A stretch of DNA of 64,000 bases from the NCBI RefSeq assembly GCF_009689585.1, contig NZ_AP018694.1:992001-1056000 (forward strand). Direction: 5' to 3'. Of the stretch, positions 42,707 to 55,170 are shown in pieces. The first letter of the stretch is position 1; the number at the start of each line of letters is the position of its first letter. The notes beneath the pieces are model-generated. The model was not told the origin of the DNA and searched no databases. It worked only from the letters and a program-made list of their open reading frames with translations. The DNA is from Aquipluma nitroreducens. Lineage in GTDB: Bacteria > Bacteroidota > Bacteroidia > Bacteroidales > Prolixibacteraceae. A program made the position numbers and the translations under genes.

Positions 42707-42739
42707 AATCAGGGTTTCGCGTCGAACGAAACCCTGATT
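42707..42739. terminator. Bidirectional terminator
   Basis: AATCAGGGTTTCG pairs with CGAAACCCTGATT (13 bp) around a 7-base loop. It sits between the convergent lipoprotein and S9 peptidase genes. Confidence 0.85.
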
Positions 42740-42764
42740 TCTGATTACAAAATTCTACAGTATT

Positions 42765-44654
42765 TTATTTTTCCTGAGGTTTCAGGTGTTGGTCAAGGAA
42801 AGCCAACATCGAACGATAAAAATCGAAACGATTTTCTTCGTTATGAAATCCATGTCCTTCATTATCTTTCACCATATATTCCACAGCAATACCTTTATCT
42901 TTCAATGCCTTAACAATCTGATCCGATTCGTCAACATTTACGCGTGGATCGTTTTTGCCCTGTGCTACAAAAAGTGGAGCTTTAATCTTATCGACTAAAA
43001 ATACAGGCGATACTTCGGCTAACATTAAGCTATCTGATTTAGGGTTGCCCACCATCTCGTAAAACATGTCGAGCATAGGTTTCCAATATGGTGGAATGGT
43101 TTTCATAAAAGTAAACATATTCGAAACGCCAACATAATCAACACCGGCAGCATACAAATCAGGAGTTAAAGTTAACCCGGCAAGCGTAGCATACCCGCCA
43201 TAACTTCCGCCATAAATTCCAACTCGCTTCGGATCGGCAATTCCCTGATCAACCAGCCATTTTACACCGTCCGAGATGTCATCCTGCATGGTTCTACCCC
43301 ACTGTTTAAACGACGACTCCCAAAAAGCCTTACCAAATCCGGTTGAACCACGGTAATTCATTTGTAAAACGGCATAGCCATTGTTGGCCAAAAACTGTAC
43401 TTCGGAATTGAATCCCCAATAATCGCGAGCCCATGGACCGCCATGTGGATTAATAACCACTGGAAGATTTTTAGCCTCGTAGCCTTTAGGCAAAGTCAGA
43501 TAGCCCTGAATGGTAAGCCCATCGCGCGATTTGTATGAAATTGGTTTCATATCGCAAAGATCATTCTCTTTAAGCCATGGTGTCAATTCGGCCAACTTGG
43601 TCAATTCGCCTGAAGTTTTATCGTATAAATAATAAGCGCCACGACTTTTATCGCTGTACGTCCGAATCATAAATTTGTCTTCAGCTTTATTGTTGCTTCC
43701 AATTGAAATTTGGTATCCGGGTAATTTATCCTGAAGCTTTTTCTTCATGGCTTCAGCATCAGCATCAAAAAAATGTTCCTTTTCCATATCTGTTGTCCAG
43801 GTAACCGATAATAATTTTTTATCTTTTCTGGAATAATCAACGCCTTCAATATCGGCTTCCTGTGTTTCAAATAAAACCTCCTTTTCTTTGCCGGTGGCAG
43901 GATCGAATGTTACCAGAGCGGTTTTGTCACGACCAAGATTTGAACCTGAGATCAGCATTTTATTATCGAACGTAAACAAATAGGGCGACATGGTTTCTTT
44001 AAAACTGGTCGTAAGAATGGGCTTGAACTTCTCCTGCTCATTTTCACGATATAGAATGGTAGTATTCACTCCATCTGAAGTCGTAGCCAAACGAAGTTTA
44101 CCATCATGGTCAGTCATCCAGCCAACAATATTTCCAGGATTTTCAGCCAGCTGGGTCATTTCGCCAGTGCTTACATTTAACCGAAAAGGATCAAAAACCT
44201 GGGGATTGCGTTTATTTAAGCCAACGATGATTTCGCCATCTACATCTTTCAGGTCATCAATTAATTCGGTACGTACTTTATCGAATACGGTCAGTCCCTT
44301 CAGTTCAGATCCATCCGTATTTACACCATATAACTGAAAGTTTTCGTCACCTCCGGTATCCTTCAAAAACAGGATCCGATTATTCCCTTTCCAAAGATAA
44401 CCAGCAATGTCGCGGGCTGTTTCGGAAGTTACACGGACAGCCGAATCGGCGCCAACCTTTTGTACAAAAATATTAAGGCGCTTTTCGTAAGGCGCCAAAT
44501 ACGAAAAATACTCGCCGTTAGGCGATAGCCTGAAAGCAGTTTTCTCCGGATTGCGAAAGAAATCTTCCATAGCAATCTTTGGAGCTTTTTCAACTGACGG
44601 CTTGCATGCTGCAAAAGCAAGAACCGCTAAAACAACAATAAATAACCTGTTCAT
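42765..44654 (-). CDS. S9 family prolyl-oligopeptidase-like serine peptidase, lipoprotein
   Basis: About 629 residues from the ATG at 44654, which begins a lipoprotein signal (MNRLFIVVLAVLAFAAC); the longer frame to 44693 adds 13 residues before it. An N-terminal beta-propeller is followed by an alpha/beta hydrolase. The catalytic serine is in YGGSYGGYATLAG, Asp in AQGKNDPRVNV and His in NEGHGFHNEEN. It resembles the acylaminoacyl-peptidase/dipeptidyl-peptidase group, and probably trims peptides in the periplasm. Confidence 0.9.
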   Translation of the reverse strand: MNRLFIVVLAVLAFAACKPSVEKAPKIAMEDFFRNPEKTAFRLSPNGEYFSYLAPYEKRLNIFVQKVGADSAVRVTSETARDIAGYLWKGNNRILFLKDTGGDENFQLYGVNTDGSELKGLTVFDKVRTELIDDLKDVDGEIIVGLNKRNPQVFDPFRLNVSTGEMTQLAENPGNIVGWMTDHDGKLRLATTSDGVNTTILYRENEQEKFKPILTTSFKETMSPYLFTFDNKMLISGSNLGRDKTALVTFDPATGKEKEVLFETQEADIEGVDYSRKDKKLLSVTWTTDMEKEHFFDADAEAMKKKLQDKLPGYQISIGSNNKAEDKFMIRTYSDKSRGAYYLYDKTSGELTKLAELTPWLKENDLCDMKPISYKSRDGLTIQGYLTLPKGYEAKNLPVVINPHGGPWARDYWGFNSEVQFLANNGYAVLQMNYRGSTGFGKAFWESSFKQWGRTMQDDISDGVKWLVDQGIADPKRVGIYGGSYGGYATLAGLTLTPDLYAAGVDYVGVSNMFTFMKTIPPYWKPMLDMFYEMVGNPKSDSLMLAEVSPVFLVDKIKAPLFVAQGKNDPRVNVDESDQIVKALKDKGIAVEYMVKDNEGHGFHNEENRFDFYRSMLAFLDQHLKPQEK

Positions 44655-44883
44655 AAAGCGTGTTTTTAGTTTATAAATAGTTTTTCTGAACACTTAAATT
44701 ATTACAATTCGCTACAAGTTAATCATTTCTATTGAAAACACAACATAAAATAATCAGTTATATAGTTGTTTTAGAATATGAATAACTACATGTTTCAGTA
44801 AAAATTAATTGAAAGAAATAAATTAACTTTAGTCGAAAACATTTAAAGGCCTACTTAGTTTACTTGCTTAAAAAATAATCGCT

Positions 44884-45852
44884 GTGCCAGTAAAACCTAA
44901 AATACCAGTTACTATTGTTACCGGTTTCCTTGGATCGGGAAAGACAACCTTCATCAATAACCTGTTGTTGCAGAATTATGATGTTAAAATCGGGTTGATC
45001 GAAAATGAGTTCGGAGAGGTTTCTATTGACTCTAAATTAATTGCCAACTACCAGCCTGAAAATATTATAGAATTAAATAACGGGTGTATCTGCTGTAGTA
45101 TTTTCAATGAATTTTCGCTCGCTCTTCAGGAGCTGGTTAAAAAAAATGACCATCTGGAACAACTGATCATTGAAACCACAGGAATTGCTGATCCCGGGCC
45201 AATCATTGAACCTTTCTTTCAGGATCCTGATCTTGAACGGTTATTTGAATTAAGCGGAACAATCTGCCTGGTTGATTCGGTTAACTTTCAGGAAGAGATT
45301 GGAAATTTTGAACAGCAAAAGCAAATTATGCTTAGCGACCTGATTATTTTGAATAAAGTAGGTGATGCTGATGAAACTAAACTCGCGTATGTCAGAAAGA
45401 AGATTTCAGCCCTTAACCGGACGGCACAACTGGTAGAAACGAATTTTGCATTCCTGGATTCAGCTCATTTGTATATGCTTCAACCACAGATACAGGATGA
45501 GTTTATAAAAAAACTTCGCAGGCCATTTTACAGCGAGCCGGAGCACTCTGACTTCCATAGCTTTACCATTCGGTTTAGTGGATACATCAACGAACCGAGG
45601 TTTCGGGAATGGTTCAAATATTTTGCTTCCATCTACCGGAAGCAGATTTTCAGGATAAAAGGAATGGTAAACTTCGAGAACAACCCACTGACAGGAATCG
45701 TCCAATCGGTAGGCGGAATGACTAATATTTCGGAAGGTTCGGTAGCGAACCCGTACGAACCGCTCGAAAATGTGATTGTATTTATTGGGAAGGGGATCAG
45801 TAAATTCGAGATTGAGAAAATGTTTCAGCAATATTTACTTCAGGAAAACTAG
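44884..45852 (+). CDS. CobW/P47K family GTPase (G3E, metallochaperone)
   Basis: A 322-residue G3E GTPase with a GTG start. Walker A is GFLGSGKTTF (14-23); the metal-binding CxCC is present as GCICC (68-71), followed by the ETTGIADP region and a base-recognition NKVG. The C-terminal domain is a short CobW_C fold. It probably inserts or delivers zinc (or a similar metal) to a client enzyme. No client gene is adjacent. Its 3' end overlaps the next gene on the other strand by 18 bp. Confidence 0.9.
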   Translation: MPVKPKIPVTIVTGFLGSGKTTFINNLLLQNYDVKIGLIENEFGEVSIDSKLIANYQPENIIELNNGCICCSIFNEFSLALQELVKKNDHLEQLIIETTGIADPGPIIEPFFQDPDLERLFELSGTICLVDSVNFQEEIGNFEQQKQIMLSDLIILNKVGDADETKLAYVRKKISALNRTAQLVETNFAFLDSAHLYMLQPQIQDEFIKKLRRPFYSEPEHSDFHSFTIRFSGYINEPRFREWFKYFASIYRKQIFRIKGMVNFENNPLTGIVQSVGGMTNISEGSVANPYEPLENVIVFIGKGISKFEIEKMFQQYLLQEN

Positions 45853-46761
45853 CCACAAAGGCAGGCTTATCAAAGCCATTAAAGTGCTCAAAACAGCTAC
45901 TCTTGATGCAAACTCCGCATCCAGATCGTATTTGACACAAAGTGCGTAAGGTGTCAGTCCCAACGGCATTGCTGATTCAAGAACCCACGACCGGCTTACT
46001 TTTAGATCAACAAAATTTCCTGAAATAAGTAAAAACAGGAAAGGCAACACCAAAAGGATTACCAGACTGAATATCGAAACCGGAATCCAATCCCTAAATT
46101 TTCCGATCGGTTGTTTACCGACAAACAAGCCCAGCGAAAAAAGCACAACACCAGTTACAGAGCCGGCCACGAGATCGAGACCCGACACCAGGATTTTTGG
46201 CATCTGAATATGATTGATTGCAACAAAAAGACCTATAAAAACAGCTATTAGCATCGGATTTTTTAGAAGCCGAAAAAACAGGATACGAAAATCCACCTTC
46301 TTGTCGCCATAAAATTCAACCATAAAAATCCCAAGTGTAAAAAGCCAGAAAAGATATACTGAAGAAATCATTGTAGCTTCCGGAAGAATCTGATCGCCCC
46401 ATGCACTTCGTAAAACAGGAATTCCAAGATAAGCTACATTTCCAAACGAAACAGCCAGAAAAAGCGTCCGACGCAGTTTGTTTTCTAATTTAAATAACGC
46501 AGCAAAAGGCAGGATCAAAAAAATTGAAAGAACAATACGTATCGAATTGGCAATAATGAGGCTACCGTACAACTCAAAATCCCATTGTAAGCGCGATAAT
46601 GCAACTAAAATAAGTGCCGGAAAACCAAGCCACAAGGCATAATTATTTAAAATCTCAAGCCATTGATGAGTGACTGACTTATTACGGCTCACAATAACTC
46701 CGGCAAAAATAACCAGAAACAAAGGAGCTATAGCCTGAAATGCGGGGAAAAATTGTGACAT
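45835..46761 (-). CDS. AEC family transporter (auxin-efflux-carrier type)
   Basis: About 308 residues with eight to ten membrane segments. The start at 46761 (MSQFFPAFQAIAPLF) is preferred to one eight codons earlier. The family pattern LWLGFPALILVALS and GIPVLRSAWG is followed by C-terminal SAMPLGLTPYALCVKYD, the usual AEC halves. It should export or import a small organic anion such as malate or malonate. It lies downstream of the HAD gene (44 bp) as an apparent operon and is convergent with the CobW gene. Confidence 0.85.
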   Translation of the reverse strand: MSQFFPAFQAIAPLFLVIFAGVIVSRNKSVTHQWLEILNNYALWLGFPALILVALSRLQWDFELYGSLIIANSIRIVLSIFLILPFAALFKLENKLRRTLFLAVSFGNVAYLGIPVLRSAWGDQILPEATMISSVYLFWLFTLGIFMVEFYGDKKVDFRILFFRLLKNPMLIAVFIGLFVAINHIQMPKILVSGLDLVAGSVTGVVLFSLGLFVGKQPIGKFRDWIPVSIFSLVILLVLPFLFLLISGNFVDLKVSRSWVLESAMPLGLTPYALCVKYDLDAEFASRVAVLSTLMALISLPLWLVFLK

Positions 46762-46805
46762 AAGTATTTTGCTGGAAATGCACAACGTGTGCCTATACTA
46801 TCATA

Positions 46806-47423
46806 TTAATTTTCTGAATCAGCAAACGGATCGGTTACAAACGGGCGAACATCAGTCAGAAACATACCAGCGGTTTGTGCGGCCTGCATTCCAAGTTCTC
46901 CATCTTCAAATACCTGACAATATTTTGGTTCAATGCCCATCAATTCGGCACATTTCAAAAAAGTATCGGGCTCAGGTTTGTGACGATCAACATCATCAGC
47001 TGTTACAATAAAATCAAACAATTGATAAATCCCTAATTCCTTCATTTGCAACATGGCACTTGTACGGCTAGCTCCGGTTCCAACAGCCATGGGAATCTTT
47101 CCATGCGCGCTTTTCATCAAATCAATTACCGCATCGTGTGGTTTGATCTGATTGATATTCTTCCAGAATTCCTGTTGTTTAAGAACAACTAATTCTTCGG
47201 CCGTAATTTCCAGATTCTGTTCGCGCTTAATTCGTTCGGCAAAGCTAAGTGTTGGCGCACCAGTCATTTCAACAAGAATACGTTCATCAAACGTACAGTT
47301 CAGCTTTTCGCAAACGGCATTCCAGCTGGCAATATGCACTGGCAACGAATCCGAAAGAGTTCCGTCCAGATCAAAAATCAGTGCCTTTGCATTTGGATGT
47401 ATTTTAAGTTCCATGTATTTCAA
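46806..47423 (-). CDS. HAD-superfamily phosphatase (beta-phosphoglucomutase-like)
   Basis: A 205-residue HAD subfamily IA protein: motif I ALIFDLDGTLSDS, motif II VGTGAS, Lys in KPEPDTF, motif IV EDGELGMQAA. Its cap domain is a small helical bundle. It is similar in length to fructose-1-phosphatase or beta-phosphoglucomutase types; substrate unknown. A start three codons later (MELKIHP) is also possible. It probably shares a transcript with the AEC transporter. Confidence 0.88.
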   Translation of the reverse strand: MKYMELKIHPNAKALIFDLDGTLSDSLPVHIASWNAVCEKLNCTFDERILVEMTGAPTLSFAERIKREQNLEITAEELVVLKQQEFWKNINQIKPHDAVIDLMKSAHGKIPMAVGTGASRTSAMLQMKELGIYQLFDFIVTADDVDRHKPEPDTFLKCAELMGIEPKYCQVFEDGELGMQAAQTAGMFLTDVRPFVTDPFADSEN

Positions 47424-47643
47424 ATTTTAAGGAGGCAAAAATAGCAAACTTTTGAGCCTGTTCGTAAATTTGATTTTCCGCATCACAATTAGCCGAATGT
47501 TTCATTTTAAATTAACCTGGACAGATTCACGCTTCTCGAAAATATCTTTAAAAGTATAAATTACGGTATAACAAGTCATTCAAGAACCTAAATTTGATAC
47601 ACTTTCATTTGTCAATACAAAGAAAAATTCTCAATTTTGCATG

Positions 47644-47665
47644 CCTACCAGTTCCTACCGGTAGG
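47644..47665. promoter_or_regulatory. Palindrome CCTACCGGTAGG upstream of the beta-galactosidase
   Basis: A perfect 12-bp palindrome (47654-47665), preceded by another CCTACC half (47644-47649), lies 40-60 bp before the lacZ start. This is a reasonable operator candidate for a sugar-responsive repressor. The 281-bp gap also contains several TAnnTTTG-like boxes, none well placed. Confidence 0.4.
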
Positions 47666-47689
47666 GAATATCTATTGCCATTTTGCTAA

Positions 47690-50983
<3,294 letters not shown>

Positions 50984-51033
50984 AGAACTGAAGACCGGAA
51001 AAGGGAGACCGGATACCGGAAAAACACAATATT

Positions 51034-51067
51034 AAAGCGGAAGATTTCGAAAGGGGACTTCCGCTTT
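51034..51067 (+). terminator. Intrinsic terminator of lacZ
   Basis: AAAGCGGAAG pairs with CTTCCGCTTT around ATTTCGAAAGGGGA, followed by TGTTTTAT. Confidence 0.75.
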
Positions 51068-51120
51068 TGTTTTATATTGAATTTTTAATGAGTTTTGTAG
51101 AACAACAAATTTTTATAACC

Positions 51121-51576
51121 ATGAAACAGATTGAAAAATTATCAGAAAACGAAAACTACACCGCAGTCAACCTTGGTAGTTTGGATGGGTTAATGGATTA
51201 TAGTTTGATTCATCCGGTGAGGAAGACTTTGATTGAGGGCAAAGTATTCCTGAAAGATGCAACCGATGCAACAGGGACAGAAATTTCATTTAACATGTTA
51301 CCACCCCGCACCGAGCAGCCTTATTTCCATATTCACCGGAAAAACGAAGAAACTTACATTATTTTAAAAGGTTTTGGATTTTACCAGGTTGATGAGGATT
51401 GCTTCGAAATAAAAGAAGGAAGTGTTATTCGTGTTGCACCAAAAGGGAAAAGGGGCATTCGGAATGAATCGGATGAGACGATGATTTATATGGTCATACA
51501 ATCAAAAGAAAATTCGTTGGAGGAATACTCTACTGCTGATGGCAAAAGACTTCCTGTTGAACCAAAATGGAGATAG
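51121..51576 (+). CDS. Cupin-domain protein
   Basis: About 151 residues from the ATG at 51121 (MKQIEKLSEN); an ATG at 51088 is in frame but less likely. The cupin barrel has a first motif variant PYFHIHRKNEETYIILKGFGFYQ (H-x-H-x5-E) and a second half FEIKEGSVIRVAPKGKRGIRNE. Metal ligands His, His, Glu are visible in motif 1; motif 2 lacks the usual final histidine. Function unknown; it may be a metal-dependent isomerase or a binding protein. Confidence 0.8.
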   Translation: MKQIEKLSENENYTAVNLGSLDGLMDYSLIHPVRKTLIEGKVFLKDATDATGTEISFNMLPPRTEQPYFHIHRKNEETYIILKGFGFYQVDEDCFEIKEGSVIRVAPKGKRGIRNESDETMIYMVIQSKENSLEEYSTADGKRLPVEPKWR

Positions 51577-51640
51577 TAATTTATACAAGTCTCGGTTCAA
51601 ATAAATAAATGCGGCAAGTAATCAACTAAATTCAAAAATA

Positions 51641-51679
51641 AAAAGGATCAAACTGTTTAAATTCAGTTTAACCCTTTTA
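51641..51679 (-). terminator. Terminator of tRNA-Pro copy 2 (leftmost)
   Basis: AAAAGG-ATC-AAACTG pairs with CAGTTT-AA-CCCTTTT, 3' of the minus-strand tRNA at 51685. Confidence 0.6.
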
Positions 51680-51684
51680 TTTTG

Positions 51685-51757
51685 TCGGGGTGGCCAGACT
51701 CGAACTGACGACCTCCTGGTCCCAAACCAGGCATACTACCAACTGTACTACACCCCG
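51685..51757 (-). tRNA. tRNA-Pro (anticodon UGG), leftmost copy
   Basis: 73 nt. The acceptor CGGGGTG pairs with CACCCCG, discriminator A, anticodon loop TTTGGGA (UGG), T-arm GTTCGAGTC. It is identical to the next copy at 51841-51913. Confidence 0.93.
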
Positions 51758-51795
51758 ATTAATTATTCAATACTTCAATCTGCATTATAAAACAA

Positions 51796-51832
51796 AAAAA
51801 GGACAAACTGATCAATCCAGTTTAACCTTTTT
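51796..51832 (-). terminator. Terminator of tRNA-Pro (middle copy)
   Basis: AAAAAAAGG-AC-AAACTG pairs with CAGTTT-AA-CCTTTTT, the same pattern as the terminator at 51641. Confidence 0.6.
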
Positions 51833-51840
51833 GATTTTTG

Positions 51841-51913
51841 TCGGGGTGGCCAGACTCGAACTGACGACCTCCTGGTCCCAAACCAGGCATACTACCAACT
51901 GTACTACACCCCG
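51841..51913 (-). tRNA. tRNA-Pro (anticodon UGG), second copy
   Basis: 73 nt, same sequence as 51685-51757. The repeat unit of about 156 bp contains the tRNA and its terminator; the terminators have diverged slightly while the tRNAs are identical. Confidence 0.93.
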
Positions 51914-51937
51914 ATAACTAAACTTCAATAAAAAAAT

Positions 51938-52027
<90 letters not shown>

Positions 52028-52584
52028 TTGGTATTGTAACGAAATAAATTCGATTCCAATCTTTCATTTATCAGGCCAAATTCTTTCGTTTTTGACCCCC
52101 ATTCAGCCTTTGCGAATGTGCGTGCAAATATAGAACTACTTTTTTCTTTAGCAAAACAATTGCAACAAAAAATCAGGTTATTTTTTAATGTTTTTTTGGG
52201 CTGTTAAATTAGAAAGGAAAAGGGAAAGCCTAACGAATCAGCCTTATTTTACGGGGGGAATGATTAAAAAGTTATAGACACAAAAAACAGGACTGTTAAG
52301 CATTCTGGTAATCAGCCAGATATTACCAACATGTTATTAAAACCCATGTTTTGCTTGGATAATAGGTCAAAGCCTACTATATTTGAATCAACAAAACGTT
52401 CTATCACATACGTCAAAAGATATTGTCCGCATTAATTCTACGTTTGGAAAATTCAACATTTACAATTGACCCGAGTAAGCTTTTGACTGCTAAAACAGGC
52501 CTAGTAACGCGAAAGCGCGAGTAACATTAGTTACCGTTGGAAGTTTGATCAGTCAGGCACTCAAATCCTATTTATCTGGGATTT
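52028..52584. other. Intergenic region between tRNA-Ser and lnt
   Basis: 557 bp without a convincing gene. Several short stems are visible: TGGTAAT-N7-ATTACCA (about 52310), AACATG-N11-CATGTT (about 52329-52351), a CGC-GAAA-GCG tetraloop (about 52509) flanked by GTAAC and GTTAC. The tRNA promoter is presumably near 52030-52140, where TTTTTTCTTTAG occurs. It might carry a small RNA, but none is recognised. Confidence 0.4.
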
Positions 52585-54207
52585 TTACAATCGAATTAAT
52601 GCGGATTTTTTTTGCCCTTTTCCCACCTTCGGCAAACCAAAATAAATGCCGATCATTCCTGAAAGAAACAAGCTTATCCAGCCCAGATAATCGCCATGCC
52701 TGACATAAAAGGTAATAGAATTGTTCATCCCGATTCTTGAACTTACCCCATCACAAACGTCAATTTTTGTTTGGACAAGCACATCTCCACGCTGATTAAT
52801 GCATCCGGAAATACCAGTATTTGCGCTCCTTACAACACTCCTACGCGTTTCAATTGCCCGAATTTTGGAATAGCCAAAATGCTGCCAAACACCCGGGAAA
52901 TCCTTCCACCAACCATCATTTGTTAGTACGGCAATGTAATTGGCACCATTCATCACCAATTGGCGCACATGTTCACCAAAAACCGATTCGAAGCAGATCA
53001 CCGAGCCAATCTTTCCCGTACCTGACAAATCAAAAACTTTTGGTTCCTTCCCCGAGGCCAAACTACCATTTATGCCCCCTAAATCAAGCATATAATCAGG
53101 AAGAAAAGAAAAGTATTCCCGAAATGGATCTTTTTCGACACCAGCAACCAAAATATTTTTGTGATTGAATTGAACCCTACAGGTCCGATCAATCATTACT
53201 GCGGAATTGAAAACATCGAAGAAGTATTTACCATCATCAGATTGCCTGGCCGTATTTGAAATTTGCTCGCCATTTCTGAACTTCCTTTGAGTAATTGCTC
53301 CAACTATAAAACTAACATCCGGGAATCGTTTCATAATCTCAGTGAGCGGAAGAAGTGAAGGACTTTGATGAGCAAGAGAATCTTCCAGCAAAGGCGGCCA
53401 ACTGGTTTCGGGAGCCAGTATTAAATCGGTTGAATCAGTAATCTTCGATTCGGCTAAGGAGATGAGTTTACTAATTTGATCATCGGTACTCATTCCTACA
53501 AATTTCTGAGTATATGGATCAATATTAGGCTGCAAAGCAACCACGTTCTGCATGACGCCTTTTTCAGAATAATTGAAATACGAGTACGACGACAAGGCAA
53601 TAGGGGAAATAATAGCAGAAAGGGCTAATCCAATCGACCTGACAAATTTCCGGTGCGCCTGATCCAACAGATTTCGAACTGCAATAAAAATCAAAATATT
53701 GGATAGCAAGATCCAAACCGAACCACCCAAAACACCAGTAAACTCATACCATTGAATTATTTTCACGGTATTGGCAAACCCATTACCAAGAGTCAGCCAA
53801 GGCCATGGAAGCAAACCATGATGATTCAGGAACTCGAAGGCAATCCAGAAAACGATCAGTGAAAAATAACCTGAAGTAGCGCCAAATTTCTGGTGAACTT
53901 TATTCTTGAGCCACCAAACGCTGGACATGAATAAAGAATTGAGTGAAGTTATAAATAACATCCCCAGAAGAGAAACATACGAAATCCACCAGGTCGAAAA
54001 AATATTCCAGATCAGGAATGCAACAAAACCAAACAAAAATGAGGACGATAAATTTTCAGACTTTCTTTGCTTAAACTGCAAGCTATCAACCAGAAGCAAG
54101 GGAACAAATGCAAATAACAAAACCCAATCGAGTCCGGGAAATATCCAGGGGAAGCTCAGTAATATTCCTGAAATAGCAGAAAGAAAAAGCAGTTGGACTC
54201 TTCTCAT
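52585..54207 (-). CDS. lnt: Apolipoprotein N-acyltransferase
   Basis: A 540-residue inner-membrane enzyme that adds the third acyl chain to lipoproteins. The N-terminal half has about seven membrane helices; the periplasmic nitrilase-like domain shows the Glu (LAPETSWPPL), Lys (FNHKNILVAGVEKDPF region) and Cys (SVICFESVFGEH) triad and the LTNDGWW signature. One membrane helix ends the protein. It lies 45 bp after the metallophosphatase gene, so it is likely the last gene of that operon. Its presence agrees with the many lipoproteins in the window. Confidence 0.9.
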   Translation of the reverse strand: MRRVQLLFLSAISGILLSFPWIFPGLDWVLLFAFVPLLLVDSLQFKQRKSENLSSSFLFGFVAFLIWNIFSTWWISYVSLLGMLFITSLNSLFMSSVWWLKNKVHQKFGATSGYFSLIVFWIAFEFLNHHGLLPWPWLTLGNGFANTVKIIQWYEFTGVLGGSVWILLSNILIFIAVRNLLDQAHRKFVRSIGLALSAIISPIALSSYSYFNYSEKGVMQNVVALQPNIDPYTQKFVGMSTDDQISKLISLAESKITDSTDLILAPETSWPPLLEDSLAHQSPSLLPLTEIMKRFPDVSFIVGAITQRKFRNGEQISNTARQSDDGKYFFDVFNSAVMIDRTCRVQFNHKNILVAGVEKDPFREYFSFLPDYMLDLGGINGSLASGKEPKVFDLSGTGKIGSVICFESVFGEHVRQLVMNGANYIAVLTNDGWWKDFPGVWQHFGYSKIRAIETRRSVVRSANTGISGCINQRGDVLVQTKIDVCDGVSSRIGMNNSITFYVRHGDYLGWISLFLSGMIGIYFGLPKVGKGQKKSALIRL

Positions 54208-54252
54208 CAGGAAGTCTCGTTCAGCATAAATTTATGTCCAAAACACCCGGGA

Positions 54253-55170
54253 TCAGGATAAATTATTGATAATTTCAACCGGATGTTTCCTTTTACTTAC
54301 CCGATCAAATAAAAATTCGATTCGTCCGGTTTCCAATGCAGCCCATCCCGCCTGATTAACCACAATTGGGTTTCCATCAGCATTTTTCAAAACCAACGGT
54401 TTCTCCAGGAAAGAATGCGTATGACCACCTACAATCAGATCGGTATATTTGGTTTGCGGAGCTAAAGTTACGTCACTGATTTTGTTGTGTTCGTACGACA
54501 ATCCGAGGTGCGAAAGACAAATGACCAGATCGCACTTATGATCATTTTTCAAAACGGATTCCATCTTAAGGGCTGTTGTCAACGGATCTAGATAGCGGGT
54601 TTTTCCGTAATTCAAGGTTCCGACCAACCCATTCAATTCAATTCCCAAGCCATAAATACCAACTTTTACTCCACCCTTTTCCAGAATTAGCTGAGTTTTC
54701 ACGTGGCCGTTCAAGAGGGTATCCGAAAAATCATAATTACTGGATATTAAAGGAAAGTTAGCATTATTAATCGCCGATAAAATATCGCCCATTCCATTAT
54801 CGAACTCGTGATTTCCAATGGTTCCGGCATCGTAGCCCATTTTGCTCATCACCTTTACAATCAGGTCGCCTTTAAAATAATTAAAATACGGAGTTCCCTG
54901 AAACATATCGCCTGCATCGAGTAGCAGCAGATTTGGATTTTCCTTTCTGCATTGATTCACCATCGATGCGATTCGCACCAACCCGCCTTTCCCGGGATAT
55001 TCAGCATGATCGGCAGGAAAAGGGTCGAGATGACAGTGCATATCGTTGGTGTGCATTACCGTTAACCGAACCAGTTCGCCCGAAGCAAAAAGCTCTTTTG
55101 GAATCAATCCAAGCGTCAATGCGCCTCCACCCAATATCGTTTGCTTTAAAAAAGTTCGTCTATTGCTCAT
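54253..55170 (-). CDS. 5'-nucleotidase-type metallophosphatase, N-terminal domain protein (Tat signal)
   Basis: The start at 55170 begins MSNRRTFLKQTILGGGALTLG, a twin-arginine signal (RR at 4-5); the frame to 55185 adds five residues. The calcineurin-type metal site is clear: MHTNDMHCHLDP, DAGDMFQGT, IGNHEFDNG, LSHLG and VGGHTHS. The domain equals the N-terminal half of UshA-like 5'-nucleotidases. The matching C-terminal domain is encoded by the preceding gene, which overlaps this start by 11 bp, so the two halves are separate proteins. Confidence 0.88.
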   Translation of the reverse strand: MSNRRTFLKQTILGGGALTLGLIPKELFASGELVRLTVMHTNDMHCHLDPFPADHAEYPGKGGLVRIASMVNQCRKENPNLLLLDAGDMFQGTPYFNYFKGDLIVKVMSKMGYDAGTIGNHEFDNGMGDILSAINNANFPLISSNYDFSDTLLNGHVKTQLILEKGGVKVGIYGLGIELNGLVGTLNYGKTRYLDPLTTALKMESVLKNDHKCDLVICLSHLGLSYEHNKISDVTLAPQTKYTDLIVGGHTHSFLEKPLVLKNADGNPIVVNQAGWAALETGRIEFLFDRVSKRKHPVEIINNLS

